From contig CAKSSN010000011.1 of NCBI GenBank assembly GCA_934489015.1, positions 1 to 64,000 on the forward strand: DNA of 64,000 nucleotides, written 5' to 3'. The notes beneath the pieces are model-generated. The model searched no databases. It was not told the DNA's origin and worked only from the letters and a program-made list of their open reading frames with translations. Of this stretch, positions 51,146 through 60,875 are shown piece after piece (position 1 is the first letter of the stretch; every line of letters begins with the position of its first letter). The position numbers and the translations under genes are program-made. This stretch comes from an uncultured Clostridia bacterium (GTDB taxonomy: Bacteria > Bacillota > Clostridia > UBA1381).

Positions 51146-54100
51146 GTGAAAAAATTAATGGGAACAGTTCTTGCGCTTTCAATGCTTGCGTCTTTGGCAT
51201 CTAATGCGTTTGCCGTAAGCACAATAGCTCCGAACGAGGTTGTGTTCGGCTATCAGAGCATAGATTTTGAAAACGGGTATACAGTCGGCGAAACCGTTAT
51301 GTCAAATCCTCTTTCGGGCGGACAGGTTTCAAAGGACGGACAGCTTTATTGCAGCGTTGAGGGCGGCGGAACAAAGGACAGCGTATCCGTTACGATTGAC
51401 GGCGACGACACTAACCGGTATCTTAAAATAACCGATCATGAAGCGTCAAACGGCGTTTATGCTAATTTCAAGGTGCAGAACACAAACAGCGCGCTTAACG
51501 ACGAGATGGATTATTTCGTTTTGAAATGCAGAATGAAAAACGGCGATAGCATAGCAAATGCCGTTAAAAATCTTAATCTTTTCAGAACGCTTACATTTAA
51601 CGAGGACGGAAATGTTTTCATAACAGGAAATTACGACACAAGATATATGCCGTCAAAGTATGACTGGAACGATTATATGTTTGTTGCGGATAAAGCGGCA
51701 GGAAAGCTTTATGTTGCAATAAACGGTGAGATAATAGGCAGCATTGAAACATCAGACAGTGCATATAGCAGTCTTAGCAGCTTTTTGGGACTTCAGTTTT
51801 ATACGCTCGGTCCGAAAATCAAAGACGGCACATTTTATATGGATAACATAGAGCTTTACGGCGTAAAGAAAGAGCAGCATGAGGTTACCTGCACCGTTGA
51901 AAAGGACGAGGCTAATTCTTCTGTTTTATATGCAAAGTTTTCACAGCCGGTAAAGTTTGATAAAACAAATCTTAACACGGCAGCTGATGTGAAATTTGAA
52001 AACGGAAGATATAAAATAACCGTAGCCGATCCGTCAGCTTCGGGCGGCGTTATAATAATCAGCGGCGTAAAGGATATTTACGGAAGCACGCTGAAGGATG
52101 TTTATGCAAGCGTTTCGTCGGATGACAAGAAATTTACTCAGATTGTGGATTTTGAAAAGTATGAAGTCGGCGAAAGCATAATAAATTCGGATAAAGTATC
52201 GGATGACGGTATATGGAGAGTTTCGGATAATCCCGATACAACCTATAAAGTTGTAAAAGACGGCGAAAACAAAGTTTTGGAGATTTACGTTCCTGCCGGA
52301 AAGACAGCGTATGTTATAAACGCTTTAAATACTAAAGCGCAAAGCTCCGATAAGCCGGATTACCTCGTAATCAGCTACAAGATGAAAAACGGAAACGCAA
52401 ACGGTGAAGCTTTCCCGTTTATCGGTCTTTTCGATTATGCGTTAAGGCGTGACGAAAAAGATATATATCCGTCGGTTGTTTCAACAGGCTCAAAATACAA
52501 TTTGGGGCAGAATGTATGGAATGAATACACGTTTATTCTCAATACCGCAAAAGAGGAAATATCGGCGTTTATCGACGGCAAGACAACTGATTTGAAAATA
52601 ACAAATCGCGGAAAGGATGCCGGCTCGTTCTTTAAAGAGCAGTGGACTCTCGGCTATTCGGGCGGAAAGGATTTTGATCAGAAATTTTACCTTGACGATA
52701 TAGAAATGTACGGAATTAACACGGACGAGGCAAGCCTTAAGGGTGAAATCAGTCATCAGGGGTCAAACGTTTTGGTGTCGTTTAACCACCCGACAGAGCT
52801 TAAGGCTGAAAATATAACTATCGATAACGGCGCGTCTGTTTCAAAGGTAGAAGTTGTTGACGGAAGCTATTGTATATCATTTGACGGTCTTGAAGCAAAT
52901 AAGACATATAACGTAAAGGTAAGCGGCGTTGTTGACGCGTTCGGCTGCGAGTGCGACGAACTTTCGGCAAGCTTTACGGTCGGTAAGCTTGAAATGAAGA
53001 AAAATTATCTTACCGTTTCAAAATTCTTGGGCTATGACGATTTTGAAAGCTATGACGGACTCGGAGTTATAAGAAATTACGAAAACGGCAATAACACGGT
53101 TACAACTATTACAAATACAAAAACAGGCTACAGAATAGATGACGCATGGACAATGAATTCGGAGCACGGAGCAGAGTATGCTCTCGTTAAGGACGGAGAT
53201 AATACTGTTCTTAAAATTTCGGTGCCGGGCGAAGCGTTTGACGGCGACTGCACAACAATTTTGCAGCCCGACTGTGAGGTTGGCGACTACACAAATGATG
53301 TAAAGGGAAATGTATACGTTTACTCATTTAGGTTTAAGAGCGGCAGCGAAACAGAGGACGCATTCGGCGAAACGGCGATTGAGGATTTTGTAAATCCGAT
53401 TAACCTTGCCGACGGAAGCGTTTCAATGGCAGGCGGTGACCCGACTCATGCTTTTGAAAAGGGTAAATGGGTTGACTTTAAATATGTAATCGACTGGACG
53501 GGCGAAAACCAAATTCATTATGCGATTGCGGACGGAAAAGTGGTAGGCACTCTTGAGAAAAATCTTTCCGCAATAAAGAGCTCAACTCCGAGAATTGCCG
53601 TTTTAAACGCAATTGAGGGCGCTGTTGATTCGGCATTTTACATTGACGATATAGAGGTTTATACAACTCACGGAGTAAAGGGAAATCTTTCTGTTTTGTC
53701 AGCAGCGGAGGAAATTAAGTCAGGCGAGGGATTGACTGTTGAGTTTAACAGTCCTGTCGGAAATATAACGGATGAAAATATAGAGGGCGCACCGGCCGGT
53801 ATCGATTCTATAACATCTCTCGGCTCAAACAAGTGCGTAATCAACTTCAAGGAGGCTCTTGCTGAGGGAAGCTATACAATAAAGCTTAAAAATGTTGAGG
53901 ACGTTTATAAAAACACGTTATCGGAAAAGGAAATAAGCTTTAAGGTTGTGTCGGGCGGAAAGCTTGAGAGCATAAGTGATGTTATGGTATCTGCAAAGAA
54001 AACGGAGAATAACACATATAAAACAACAGCTGTTATCACAGCTAATAACACAGGCGAGGAAATAAACGGTGCAAAAGCATATGTTGCAGCTTATGACGCA

Positions 54101-54253
54101 AGCGGCAAGCTTATCGGAATACTCCAAAAAGATATAACGGTTAAGATGGGCATAAGAGAGTATGTTTTAAATGGCAGCCTTAAGGGCGACAGCTATAAGA
54201 CGTTTATCTGGGGAGCTGATTTTAAGCCTCTTTGCAAAGCGTTTGAAAATTAA
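51146..54253 (+). CDS. Large secreted protein with three LamG/Ig-like modules
   Basis: 1035 residues: signal peptide (about 1-23) and three tandem units, each a concanavalin-like beta-sandwich of about 200 residues beginning DFE(N/K)- or DDFESY and ending with (M/L)D(N/D)IE(L/M/V)Y, followed by an Ig-like domain of about 80 residues with VKDIYG, VVDAFG or VEDVYK. A last 80-residue beta domain closes the protein. No catalytic motif is seen, so a polysaccharide-binding scaffold is the best guess. GTG 51146, nine bases after AAGGAG, is preferred to ATG 51137, which touches the site. Confidence 0.75.
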   Translation: MKKLMGTVLALSMLASLASNAFAVSTIAPNEVVFGYQSIDFENGYTVGETVMSNPLSGGQVSKDGQLYCSVEGGGTKDSVSVTIDGDDTNRYLKITDHEASNGVYANFKVQNTNSALNDEMDYFVLKCRMKNGDSIANAVKNLNLFRTLTFNEDGNVFITGNYDTRYMPSKYDWNDYMFVADKAAGKLYVAINGEIIGSIETSDSAYSSLSSFLGLQFYTLGPKIKDGTFYMDNIELYGVKKEQHEVTCTVEKDEANSSVLYAKFSQPVKFDKTNLNTAADVKFENGRYKITVADPSASGGVIIISGVKDIYGSTLKDVYASVSSDDKKFTQIVDFEKYEVGESIINSDKVSDDGIWRVSDNPDTTYKVVKDGENKVLEIYVPAGKTAYVINALNTKAQSSDKPDYLVISYKMKNGNANGEAFPFIGLFDYALRRDEKDIYPSVVSTGSKYNLGQNVWNEYTFILNTAKEEISAFIDGKTTDLKITNRGKDAGSFFKEQWTLGYSGGKDFDQKFYLDDIEMYGINTDEASLKGEISHQGSNVLVSFNHPTELKAENITIDNGASVSKVEVVDGSYCISFDGLEANKTYNVKVSGVVDAFGCECDELSASFTVGKLEMKKNYLTVSKFLGYDDFESYDGLGVIRNYENGNNTVTTITNTKTGYRIDDAWTMNSEHGAEYALVKDGDNTVLKISVPGEAFDGDCTTILQPDCEVGDYTNDVKGNVYVYSFRFKSGSETEDAFGETAIEDFVNPINLADGSVSMAGGDPTHAFEKGKWVDFKYVIDWTGENQIHYAIADGKVVGTLEKNLSAIKSSTPRIAVLNAIEGAVDSAFYIDDIEVYTTHGVKGNLSVLSAAEEIKSGEGLTVEFNSPVGNITDENIEGAPAGIDSITSLGSNKCVINFKEALAEGSYTIKLKNVEDVYKNTLSEKEISFKVVSGGKLESISDVMVSAKKTENNTYKTTAVITANNTGEEINGAKAYVAAYDASGKLIGILQKDITVKMGIREYVLNGSLKGDSYKTFIWGADFKPLCKAFEN

Positions 54254-54265
54254 CTATCGGTTTTA

Positions 54266-54291
54266 TGCAGGCGGCGATTTCGCCGCCTGCA
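54266..54291. repeat. GC-rich inverted repeat between secreted-protein genes
   Basis: A 12-bp perfect inverted repeat, TGCAGGCGGCGA with TCGCCGCCTGCA, around two bases. It is followed by A-rich sequence, so not a classical plus-strand terminator. It may stabilise the upstream message or limit read-through. Confidence 0.55.
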
Positions 54292-54319
54292 CAATAAAAA
54301 AGAAAGGCAATGTAATAAT

Positions 54320-56176
54320 ATGAAAATATCAAAGCTATTAATCCCGATTATGTGTGCGCTGGCTGTTTCGGCCACTGCTCAGGCAAAGGAATATTTAAAT
54401 AACGGCCGTATGTATGATATTAACGATTTTGAAAATTACAATACCGGCATAATATCCTATAGGGGCGCGGATAAAGACAGATATGTTGAAGAAAGCAGCA
54501 ATATAAAGTGTGATGACTTTGGCAAAATAACTAATTCGTGGGCGCTTGAGTCGAGTCAGGGCGAAATGGCGTCTGCCGTTGACGAGGTTGTCGGAAAAGA
54601 CGGAAACGTTACAAAGGCGCTGCACTTTTATGTTGACGGAGTGAGCAAATCTGAGGATTATCATTTGATTTTTCAGCCTACAAACAATATTGACGGGGTG
54701 TCGGCGTGGAATGACAAAACAGACGGAAAATTTTACGTTTACAAATTTGATTTCAAAAGCGGCGGCGACGGCGCCGGGTATTTTGTCGGAAGCGACTCAA
54801 ATCTTGACGAAAAATATACGGTTGACTGGTCAACCGGCAATGTCAGCGTAAAGAAAATGCGCGGCATTACTTTGCTTGAGGGCGAAAACGGCACACAGGC
54901 ATTTGCGCTTGACGAGTGGGTAACGTTTACGATGATAATTGACAGAAGCGAATTAAAGGATATTCATTATCTGCGCTTTGAAAGCTCACTCGGAACAAAG
55001 GAATATAAAATTCAGACAAATTACAATAAAAATAATTATAAAATAGAAAATTCAAATCCGCGTTTTCTTATAGGAAACGGCTGGATACGCGGCGGATCGG
55101 ATAGGCCTGAAAATCCGTCGCTTTATATAGATAATGTTCAGATGTATGTTTCGGACTATAATGTGTCGCTCAGAAATGCAGGTTTTGCAGGAGTTGAGCC
55201 GAGCCAAAAAATAGTGCTTGACATAGACGGCGATATTGACGAGGCTTCCCTTGAAAACATAAAGGTTATGCAGGGAGCGGAGCCCGTAGCCATAAAAAGC
55301 ACGGAATATTCCGACGGAGTCTGCACTCTTACCCTTGATGAAAAAATGAAAGAGTTTTCCGAATACATGGTTGATTATTCCGGAGTAAAGAGTGAGGACG
55401 GAATTTCAAAAAATTATTCACCGCAGTCGTTTACAACGTCGGGAAAAATAGCGCTCAGCGCGGAAGCATCACTCGGTAGGGTGCTGTTTAACTCGTCAAA
55501 AAGTACAGACAAACTTGAAAAAGGACTTATCCGGGCAGAATTTACGGTTAAAAATACAAGTGCGATAGATGTTGAAAACGGAATAATAATCGCAAAGCTT
55601 ATGAATGGCAGCAGCGTTGAGGCGGTAAGCTATAAAAAGCTAAAGCTTGCGCAGGGCGGCGAAGCAAGGCTTGTGTGCGCATTTACCGTGCCTGACGAAA
55701 ATTGTAAAATTGAATTATGCGCAAAAAGTCAGATAGGCGGAAACGTTTATTTTACAGATATTTTCACAGCCGATAAAAACGGAATATCGCACAAAGCGGC
55801 GGAAGATGGCGAAAATGTAACCTCTGCAATCGGAGCTGCAAACACATCAGCCGACAAGGCAAGCTTTTATAAGCTGTCTTTGGGTGAAAATTCGACGCGC
55901 AGCGCCGAAAGCACATTGTCGGCGGGACTTTTTGAGTGCGCTGCAAATGTGTCATCGACCGGCGAAGCAATGCTTATAACCGCTCTTAAAAAGGACGGCA
56001 TTTTAAAGAGCCTTGTATACACCATGCGCGAAAATGACGGCGACGATATATACACAGCCGTAAATGTACCGGATGGCAGCGGATATACGCTTGACGCTTT
56101 TGTGTGGAATGATCTGTCGGGTGCGGCAGGCTATATAGGAAAAACATCAATCTCATCTGTTTCGGAGGAAAAGTGA
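54320..56176 (+). CDS. Secreted LamG/Ig-like protein, single module
   Basis: 618 residues: signal peptide (about 1-22), one concanavalin-like beta-sandwich (about 35-280, starting NDFENYNTG and ending LYIDNVQMY), an Ig-like domain (about 283-375) and two further beta domains of unknown type. Clearly related to one unit of the preceding protein, so the pair probably arose by duplication. No catalytic residues are recognised; a carbohydrate-binding role is inferred. GAAAGG precedes ATG 54320. It ends one base before the next start. Confidence 0.72.
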   Translation: MKISKLLIPIMCALAVSATAQAKEYLNNGRMYDINDFENYNTGIISYRGADKDRYVEESSNIKCDDFGKITNSWALESSQGEMASAVDEVVGKDGNVTKALHFYVDGVSKSEDYHLIFQPTNNIDGVSAWNDKTDGKFYVYKFDFKSGGDGAGYFVGSDSNLDEKYTVDWSTGNVSVKKMRGITLLEGENGTQAFALDEWVTFTMIIDRSELKDIHYLRFESSLGTKEYKIQTNYNKNNYKIENSNPRFLIGNGWIRGGSDRPENPSLYIDNVQMYVSDYNVSLRNAGFAGVEPSQKIVLDIDGDIDEASLENIKVMQGAEPVAIKSTEYSDGVCTLTLDEKMKEFSEYMVDYSGVKSEDGISKNYSPQSFTTSGKIALSAEASLGRVLFNSSKSTDKLEKGLIRAEFTVKNTSAIDVENGIIIAKLMNGSSVEAVSYKKLKLAQGGEARLVCAFTVPDENCKIELCAKSQIGGNVYFTDIFTADKNGISHKAAEDGENVTSAIGAANTSADKASFYKLSLGENSTRSAESTLSAGLFECAANVSSTGEAMLITALKKDGILKSLVYTMRENDGDDIYTAVNVPDGSGYTLDAFVWNDLSGAAGYIGKTSISSVSEEK

Positions 56177-56177
56177 T

Positions 56178-59100
56178 ATGACGAAAAAAATAATTTCGCT
56201 GCTTCTTTGCATATCGTCGTGCTTCGGAAATGCTTGCTTTGCGGCACAAAGCACAGAAAATGCTGCAAATTTGTCCGATTATGACATGACATTAATTCGT
56301 TCGGACTCATTTGAAGAATATGAATGCGGAATAATAAATGTCGGCTCAAAAGCATATCCGCTTGAGGGTGAGTTTGCCGGGAAGGGCGTTTTAACCGAAA
56401 ACGGCGGAAATTTTAAGGATTTGCGCAGTGACGGAAGCGGTGGCTTCAGCTTTTCGCTAAGTGACGGAATTAATGCAAACCTTGTCAAAACGCAGAGCAT
56501 GGACGGCAGCTTTACAAAAGCTGTTCAGATTATGAGGACGGACGGAGCGTCGGCAACATCGGCTAAATTTGCACTCAATCCGCTTGAAAATGTAAAATCC
56601 TCAAAACTTGTTTATTCACTCGATATAAGAAACGGCGGAAAAAGCGGAGAAAGTGAGAGCGACGCCGGGTATACATATTCGGTAAACAATAATTTCGGCA
56701 AGCTTTCGCTTTTGGGCTTTACTCTTGATTTTAATGATAAATCGCTTGTTTTTGAAAGCTCGTCATCCGCAAAGCCGCCTGTCAGCAGCAAAACGGTTGA
56801 GCGCGTGCTGCCGCAAAACGGTGAGTGGTTTAATTTAAGAGCAGAAATAGACGTTATGGCGGATAAAATAACGGTGTATATTAATGATAAAGCGGTGGGT
56901 GAACAGATTTACGGAAGAAAATTCAGAAATATTTCATCAACCGATATGACCGTTTCGCTCGCAGAGTCAAAATATAAAGAAAATGCGATATATTTTGATA
57001 ATGTCAGAATAGAAAAATCTTCTGTTTCGGCAGATGAGCTGGAGAGAATATATAACAGCGACTGCTTTGACAGGCTCGGCAGCGATGCGCTTGTATTTTA
57101 TCCGGGCAGCAATAAGGCGTATTTTGCCGATAAGGTAAGCTATTTCTCCGCACTGCCGTTTCAGACGAGCGACAAGGTGTATGCGCCGGCGCGTACGCTT
57201 GCGGAGCTTTACGGATATTCTGTTTCTTGGGACGCGGAAAAAAGCACGGCAGCTCTTTCGGGTAAAAAGAATATTTTGCTCGATACCGCCGCAGGCAGTG
57301 TATCATCTGACGGCGCTATAGTGCAGGGCGGAGATGCAGTGCTTAGCGGCGGAGTAACCTACATAGAACTAAACACAGCAGGAGCGCTTTTTGATAGATT
57401 TGTATTCTGCGATACGTCAGGCCTCAGTATGCTTTTGCAGAGCGAGGATAAAAAGCCGACGGATGAAAACATATCAAAAATAATAGAGCTTTATCCGGAG
57501 GCAAGTCTTGGCTTTGAGGTTGACGGCGGATGGTTTACGGAGGCTGATCTCCTGAAAGCCGCCGGTACAAATGATGTTGAAGATTTGGCGGTTTCGTTCG
57601 GAGTGAACGGAAGAATAAAAAACGAAAGCTATGATACGCTCAGAAACGGTATAAAGCGCTCAACGGAGCACGTTAAAAGCGGAAAATATTCGGGCAAGTG
57701 GGACAGACACCATTATTATCCGACCGTTATGGCAATGGGCGTGCCGAGCGACTGGACCGGGTATAATTCGCTTACATTCTGGCTCTATTCAGAGGTTGCA
57801 ACCGGAGAGCATATTACGGTAGGTGCGGTTTCAAATCCTTATGACAGCTATTCGGAATATAAAGCCGGGCAGAAAACAACAAATTTTATGTATGCAGAAA
57901 TATATATAGACTTTACGGGCTGGAAGCAGTTTGTAATTCCGCTTGACGAGTTTAAGCAAAGCTCGGAGGATTGCGTCGGCTTCGGCAAGGTTGACGGTCT
58001 TTATTTCTACACAAGAGCCTTGCAGTATGAGCCATATCCGCAGACTGTTCTCTATATAGACGATGTGCGGCTTGAAACGCTCGGAACAGATGAAAAGGCT
58101 GAAGCAGCAAAGGTTTACAGCGAGCCGCTTGTAAAAAGAGATGCGGAAATTGCAGCCGACAAAGATTATGTTTTAACATCTCCCGAAATTTTCAAAAAGG
58201 TCAGCCTTTTGGATTACGGCTATATACTCAATTACAAAAAGGAAATTGAAAACGGCGGCGCCGATTTGGCGCAGGCGGAGGCGGGTCTTAAGGAGATTTA
58301 TAATAAGTACGGTATTACGGGCGACACATATAAATATTCCGACCTTGTTGTAAAGGGCAATATTGATGTTGTAAAGGACGAGGATATTCCGATTTACAAA
58401 ACCAATTTTAATCATTCCTTCCCGGAGGTTGTTTCACAGCCTAAGGAGGGCAGATTGCTTACACAGGCATATTTCAAGGAAGCAAGAGCAATTACCGGCT
58501 ACAATCCGAGATTTTTGCCGGGCGAAACAAATTCATGGGGCGATTTCAGGTTTATATGGACAGAATCCCATGCAATCGAATATGCCGATTACGAGGGCAA
58601 GTGGCATTTTTACGACTACAGTATGCAGATTGATAAATTTGCAAGAGAAAAGCTCGGATTTTCCGATTACAAGGTAAGAACATCAGGCTTTTATGATGAA
58701 ACAAAGCTGAGGTTTGACAATGACGGCGACGCATATGCGACAATTATGCTGCAAGGCACAAAAACGGACGGCTCTTCGGCGCTTTACGGCGTGCTTTGCC
58801 ATTCGCGCGACAATCTTAAAACCTTTGATTTTTATGTTTTGCCGAGAGCTTTTTCAAAAATGGAAATTCTCGACGGCCATAATAACGACTGCTTAAACGG
58901 TCCGCCTGTTATAATGCTTCATAATTACTGGAGCAATGCGGAGGATCAGACAGGTTCGTTTGTAATCCCAGAAAAGCAGGCAGACGGAACGCTTGTTATT
59001 CCGGAGGAAACGATTTATTGCGATGAGCCGGTTGTTTGTACCTCGCAGCATTCGGGTAAATCGAATTTCTGCCAAACGCTCGGCGATAAGGTATTTATCG

Positions 59101-59936
59101 TGTATGCGTGCGCCGACAGCGTTACGGAGGACAGAAGCAGCGAGGCGGAGAAAAAGGCGGAGTCACGCGTGCCATCAGGGCATCAGATGTGGAGCTTGCT
59201 TCGCGGAGAGCTTAGCAAATATATGGTTACATCTGTCGGAGTTCCGACCTATATAATTGAGTATGACAAGAAAACAAAGAAATTCTCAGACCCTGTTTTT
59301 CTTGCAACGGCAGGCTCGGAGTATTGGGACGGTCATAACTGGCCGGCTATAAGCCTTGATTCTGAAAATAAAATTAACGTTATAATTCTCGGTCATCATT
59401 TTCCGCTTCTTTATACAAAGAGCAAAAATCCGGGTGACATTTCCGAGTGGGAGCCTTTGGAGGTTATAAGCAGCGGCATATCGTATGCTTCGCTGAATAT
59501 CGACTCAAAGGATAATATTTATGTTGTAACGCGAAATTCAAATGACGGATATACCTTTGATTTGTGCCTTGAACGAAAGGAAAAGGGCGGCAGCTGGGAG
59601 GAGTCGCGCATACTTAAATATTGGAAGCAGTATTATATGGTATGGGGCGATGACGTTTATCTTGACCCGAAAACAGACGCGCTTTATGTATTCTTCAAGA
59701 GCAAAACAAACTGGCTTGAAATGTTTGCGGACGACTGGGCGGCGAGGGAATTTATATTCCCCGATAATTCAACAAGGTTTACCGATGTTGCACCTTCGGG
59801 AACGAACAAAATGGCTGTAAGGCAGTATTCAAACGGTGGAAGTGAGCCGCGCGGAGAGCATACGTCAATGGTATCGTATGATTACGGCAAAACGTGGCAG
59901 ATGACAACGACAGAGGATTATTTGCCTAAGAAATAA
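56178..59936 (+). CDS. Giant secreted multi-domain BNR_4-type propeller protein, candidate polysaccharide lyase
   Basis: 1252 residues: signal peptide (about 1-22), LamG-like sandwich (about 35-290), a domain like the N-terminal domain of copper amine oxidase (about 310-410, VYAPARTLAELYGYSVSWD), a carbohydrate-binding jelly roll (about 490-635, SDWTGYNSLTFWLYS, VLYIDDVRLE) and a BNR_4 propeller (about 740-1250) with DGHNWPAISLDSENKINV and GHHFPLLYTKSKNPGD. Two domains match the protein at 48126. Last gene of the operon; GGAGG lies inside the end of the previous gene. Probably the main secreted depolymerising protein, but this is inferred. Confidence 0.77.
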   Translation: MTKKIISLLLCISSCFGNACFAAQSTENAANLSDYDMTLIRSDSFEEYECGIINVGSKAYPLEGEFAGKGVLTENGGNFKDLRSDGSGGFSFSLSDGINANLVKTQSMDGSFTKAVQIMRTDGASATSAKFALNPLENVKSSKLVYSLDIRNGGKSGESESDAGYTYSVNNNFGKLSLLGFTLDFNDKSLVFESSSSAKPPVSSKTVERVLPQNGEWFNLRAEIDVMADKITVYINDKAVGEQIYGRKFRNISSTDMTVSLAESKYKENAIYFDNVRIEKSSVSADELERIYNSDCFDRLGSDALVFYPGSNKAYFADKVSYFSALPFQTSDKVYAPARTLAELYGYSVSWDAEKSTAALSGKKNILLDTAAGSVSSDGAIVQGGDAVLSGGVTYIELNTAGALFDRFVFCDTSGLSMLLQSEDKKPTDENISKIIELYPEASLGFEVDGGWFTEADLLKAAGTNDVEDLAVSFGVNGRIKNESYDTLRNGIKRSTEHVKSGKYSGKWDRHHYYPTVMAMGVPSDWTGYNSLTFWLYSEVATGEHITVGAVSNPYDSYSEYKAGQKTTNFMYAEIYIDFTGWKQFVIPLDEFKQSSEDCVGFGKVDGLYFYTRALQYEPYPQTVLYIDDVRLETLGTDEKAEAAKVYSEPLVKRDAEIAADKDYVLTSPEIFKKVSLLDYGYILNYKKEIENGGADLAQAEAGLKEIYNKYGITGDTYKYSDLVVKGNIDVVKDEDIPIYKTNFNHSFPEVVSQPKEGRLLTQAYFKEARAITGYNPRFLPGETNSWGDFRFIWTESHAIEYADYEGKWHFYDYSMQIDKFAREKLGFSDYKVRTSGFYDETKLRFDNDGDAYATIMLQGTKTDGSSALYGVLCHSRDNLKTFDFYVLPRAFSKMEILDGHNNDCLNGPPVIMLHNYWSNAEDQTGSFVIPEKQADGTLVIPEETIYCDEPVVCTSQHSGKSNFCQTLGDKVFIVYACADSVTEDRSSEAEKKAESRVPSGHQMWSLLRGELSKYMVTSVGVPTYIIEYDKKTKKFSDPVFLATAGSEYWDGHNWPAISLDSENKINVIILGHHFPLLYTKSKNPGDISEWEPLEVISSGISYASLNIDSKDNIYVVTRNSNDGYTFDLCLERKEKGGSWEESRILKYWKQYYMVWGDDVYLDPKTDALYVFFKSKTNWLEMFADDWAAREFIFPDNSTRFTDVAPSGTNKMAVRQYSNGGSEPRGEHTSMVSYDYGKTWQMTTTEDYLPKK

Positions 59937-59961
59937 ATTTAATCGTATTTGCTTAATAGTG

Positions 59962-59995
59962 GCTGTTTAAAGAGTCAATTGGCTTTTTAAACAGC
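59962..59995 (+). terminator. Terminator hairpin, dispersed family copy 3
   Basis: 15-bp stem (59962-59976 with 59981-59995) with two wobble pairs and loop AATT, then TGCTTTT. It shares the GAGTCAATT apex and the GGCTG base with the hairpins at 18573 and 27643. It ends the long secreted-protein operon. Confidence 0.78.
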
Positions 59996-60027
59996 TGCTT
60001 TTATTATAGAAAATTTTAAAACGACAG

Positions 60028-60056
60028 TTGACAAGTGCAGCAGCGTGAGTTATAAT
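60028..60056 (+). promoter_or_regulatory. Consensus promoter of the ATC-hydrolase-like gene
   Basis: TTGACA (60028-60033), 17 bases, TATAAT (60051-60056), about 35 bases before ATG 60092. Confidence 0.88.
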
Positions 60057-60091
60057 AAGCATATAAATTATTTATGTTGGGGGAGCGAAAA

Positions 60092-60709
60092 ATGCTTAAG
60101 TACGGCGCTCTTGCAAAGGCGATTGAGCTTATGTGCTTTAAGCCGGCTTTAAAGAGATTATCTGAGCTGAGAGAGGATATTGACATAAGAGCTTATAAAA
60201 AAGAGGTAAAACGGCAGTACAAGCAAATGCTTGAGCGAACGCAGGATATAGGCGGCAGCTCACTTGAAAAAAATCTGTATATTGCCGCGTTTGTATTTTC
60301 ACTTTATAAGGCGCTGCCCGATGTAATAACGCCGGAGCTTATAAACAAAATGGTTGACTCGGTGTTTAATTCGTCATTTCTAAAGCGTATGCACAAAAAT
60401 AAAAAATGCACGCTTTTTACCGACAAGGTGCAGGATAAAAAGGTGCTTGAGAGCCGCCATAGCCTAAATTCAAAATATGAGCTTGACTGGAAATTCGTCT
60501 ATCAAAAGGGAGATGGGGAGTTTTACAATACATATACGGAATGTGGGATTTGCAAGCTTGCAAAGCAAGAGGGCTGCTTTGAGTTTGCTCCGTGTCTTTG
60601 CAATATGGACGAGCGCAGCTACAGACTTGAGGGCGGCTTGCTTCATCGCACAAAAACTTTAGCGGAGGGCGGCGACTGCTGCGATTTCTATGTGACAAAA
60701 TTATCTTGA
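60092..60709 (+). CDS. L-2-amino-thiazoline-4-carboxylic acid hydrolase family protein
   Basis: 205 residues, cytoplasmic. The helical N-terminal part and the C-terminal Cys-rich region (ECGICKLAKQEGC, PCLCNMD, ending GDCCDFYVTK) match the family named after a Pseudomonas enzyme that opens a thiazoline ring to give cysteine. In gut Clostridia these genes are common and their true substrates are unknown. GGGGGAG precedes ATG 60092; an in-frame TTG or ATG upstream has no suitable site. It has its own promoter and is followed by another, so it is monocistronic. Confidence 0.68.
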   Translation: MLKYGALAKAIELMCFKPALKRLSELREDIDIRAYKKEVKRQYKQMLERTQDIGGSSLEKNLYIAAFVFSLYKALPDVITPELINKMVDSVFNSSFLKRMHKNKKCTLFTDKVQDKKVLESRHSLNSKYELDWKFVYQKGDGEFYNTYTECGICKLAKQEGCFEFAPCLCNMDERSYRLEGGLLHRTKTLAEGGDCCDFYVTKLS

Positions 60710-60745
60710 AAATAAAAATATTCTTAAGAAATTTTTGAAAAACAC

Positions 60746-60774
60746 TTGAAATTTTTCGGAATATATAGTATAAT
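60746..60774 (+). promoter_or_regulatory. Promoter of the SSS symporter gene
   Basis: TTGAAA (60746-60751), 17 bases, TATAAT (60769-60774). Just after the start point lies an inverted repeat TTGTAA (60783-60788) with TTACAA (60799-60804), a plausible repressor site. The leader of about 95 bases is otherwise plain. Confidence 0.8.
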
Positions 60775-60875
60775 ATAATCAGTTGTAATTAAGTGACGTT
60801 ACAATTAATGTAGTATGGCAGTAGTAAGGCAAGACAAAAGAAATGTAAAACGGTAGAACGGAAGGAAGTTGTAAA

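Noticed and set aside
48126..59936. Calling the BNR proteins neuraminidases
   Set aside because: No Asp-box series or Arg triad could be recognised; the HNWP/GHH pattern fits BNR_4 and the KduD neighbour points to uronates.
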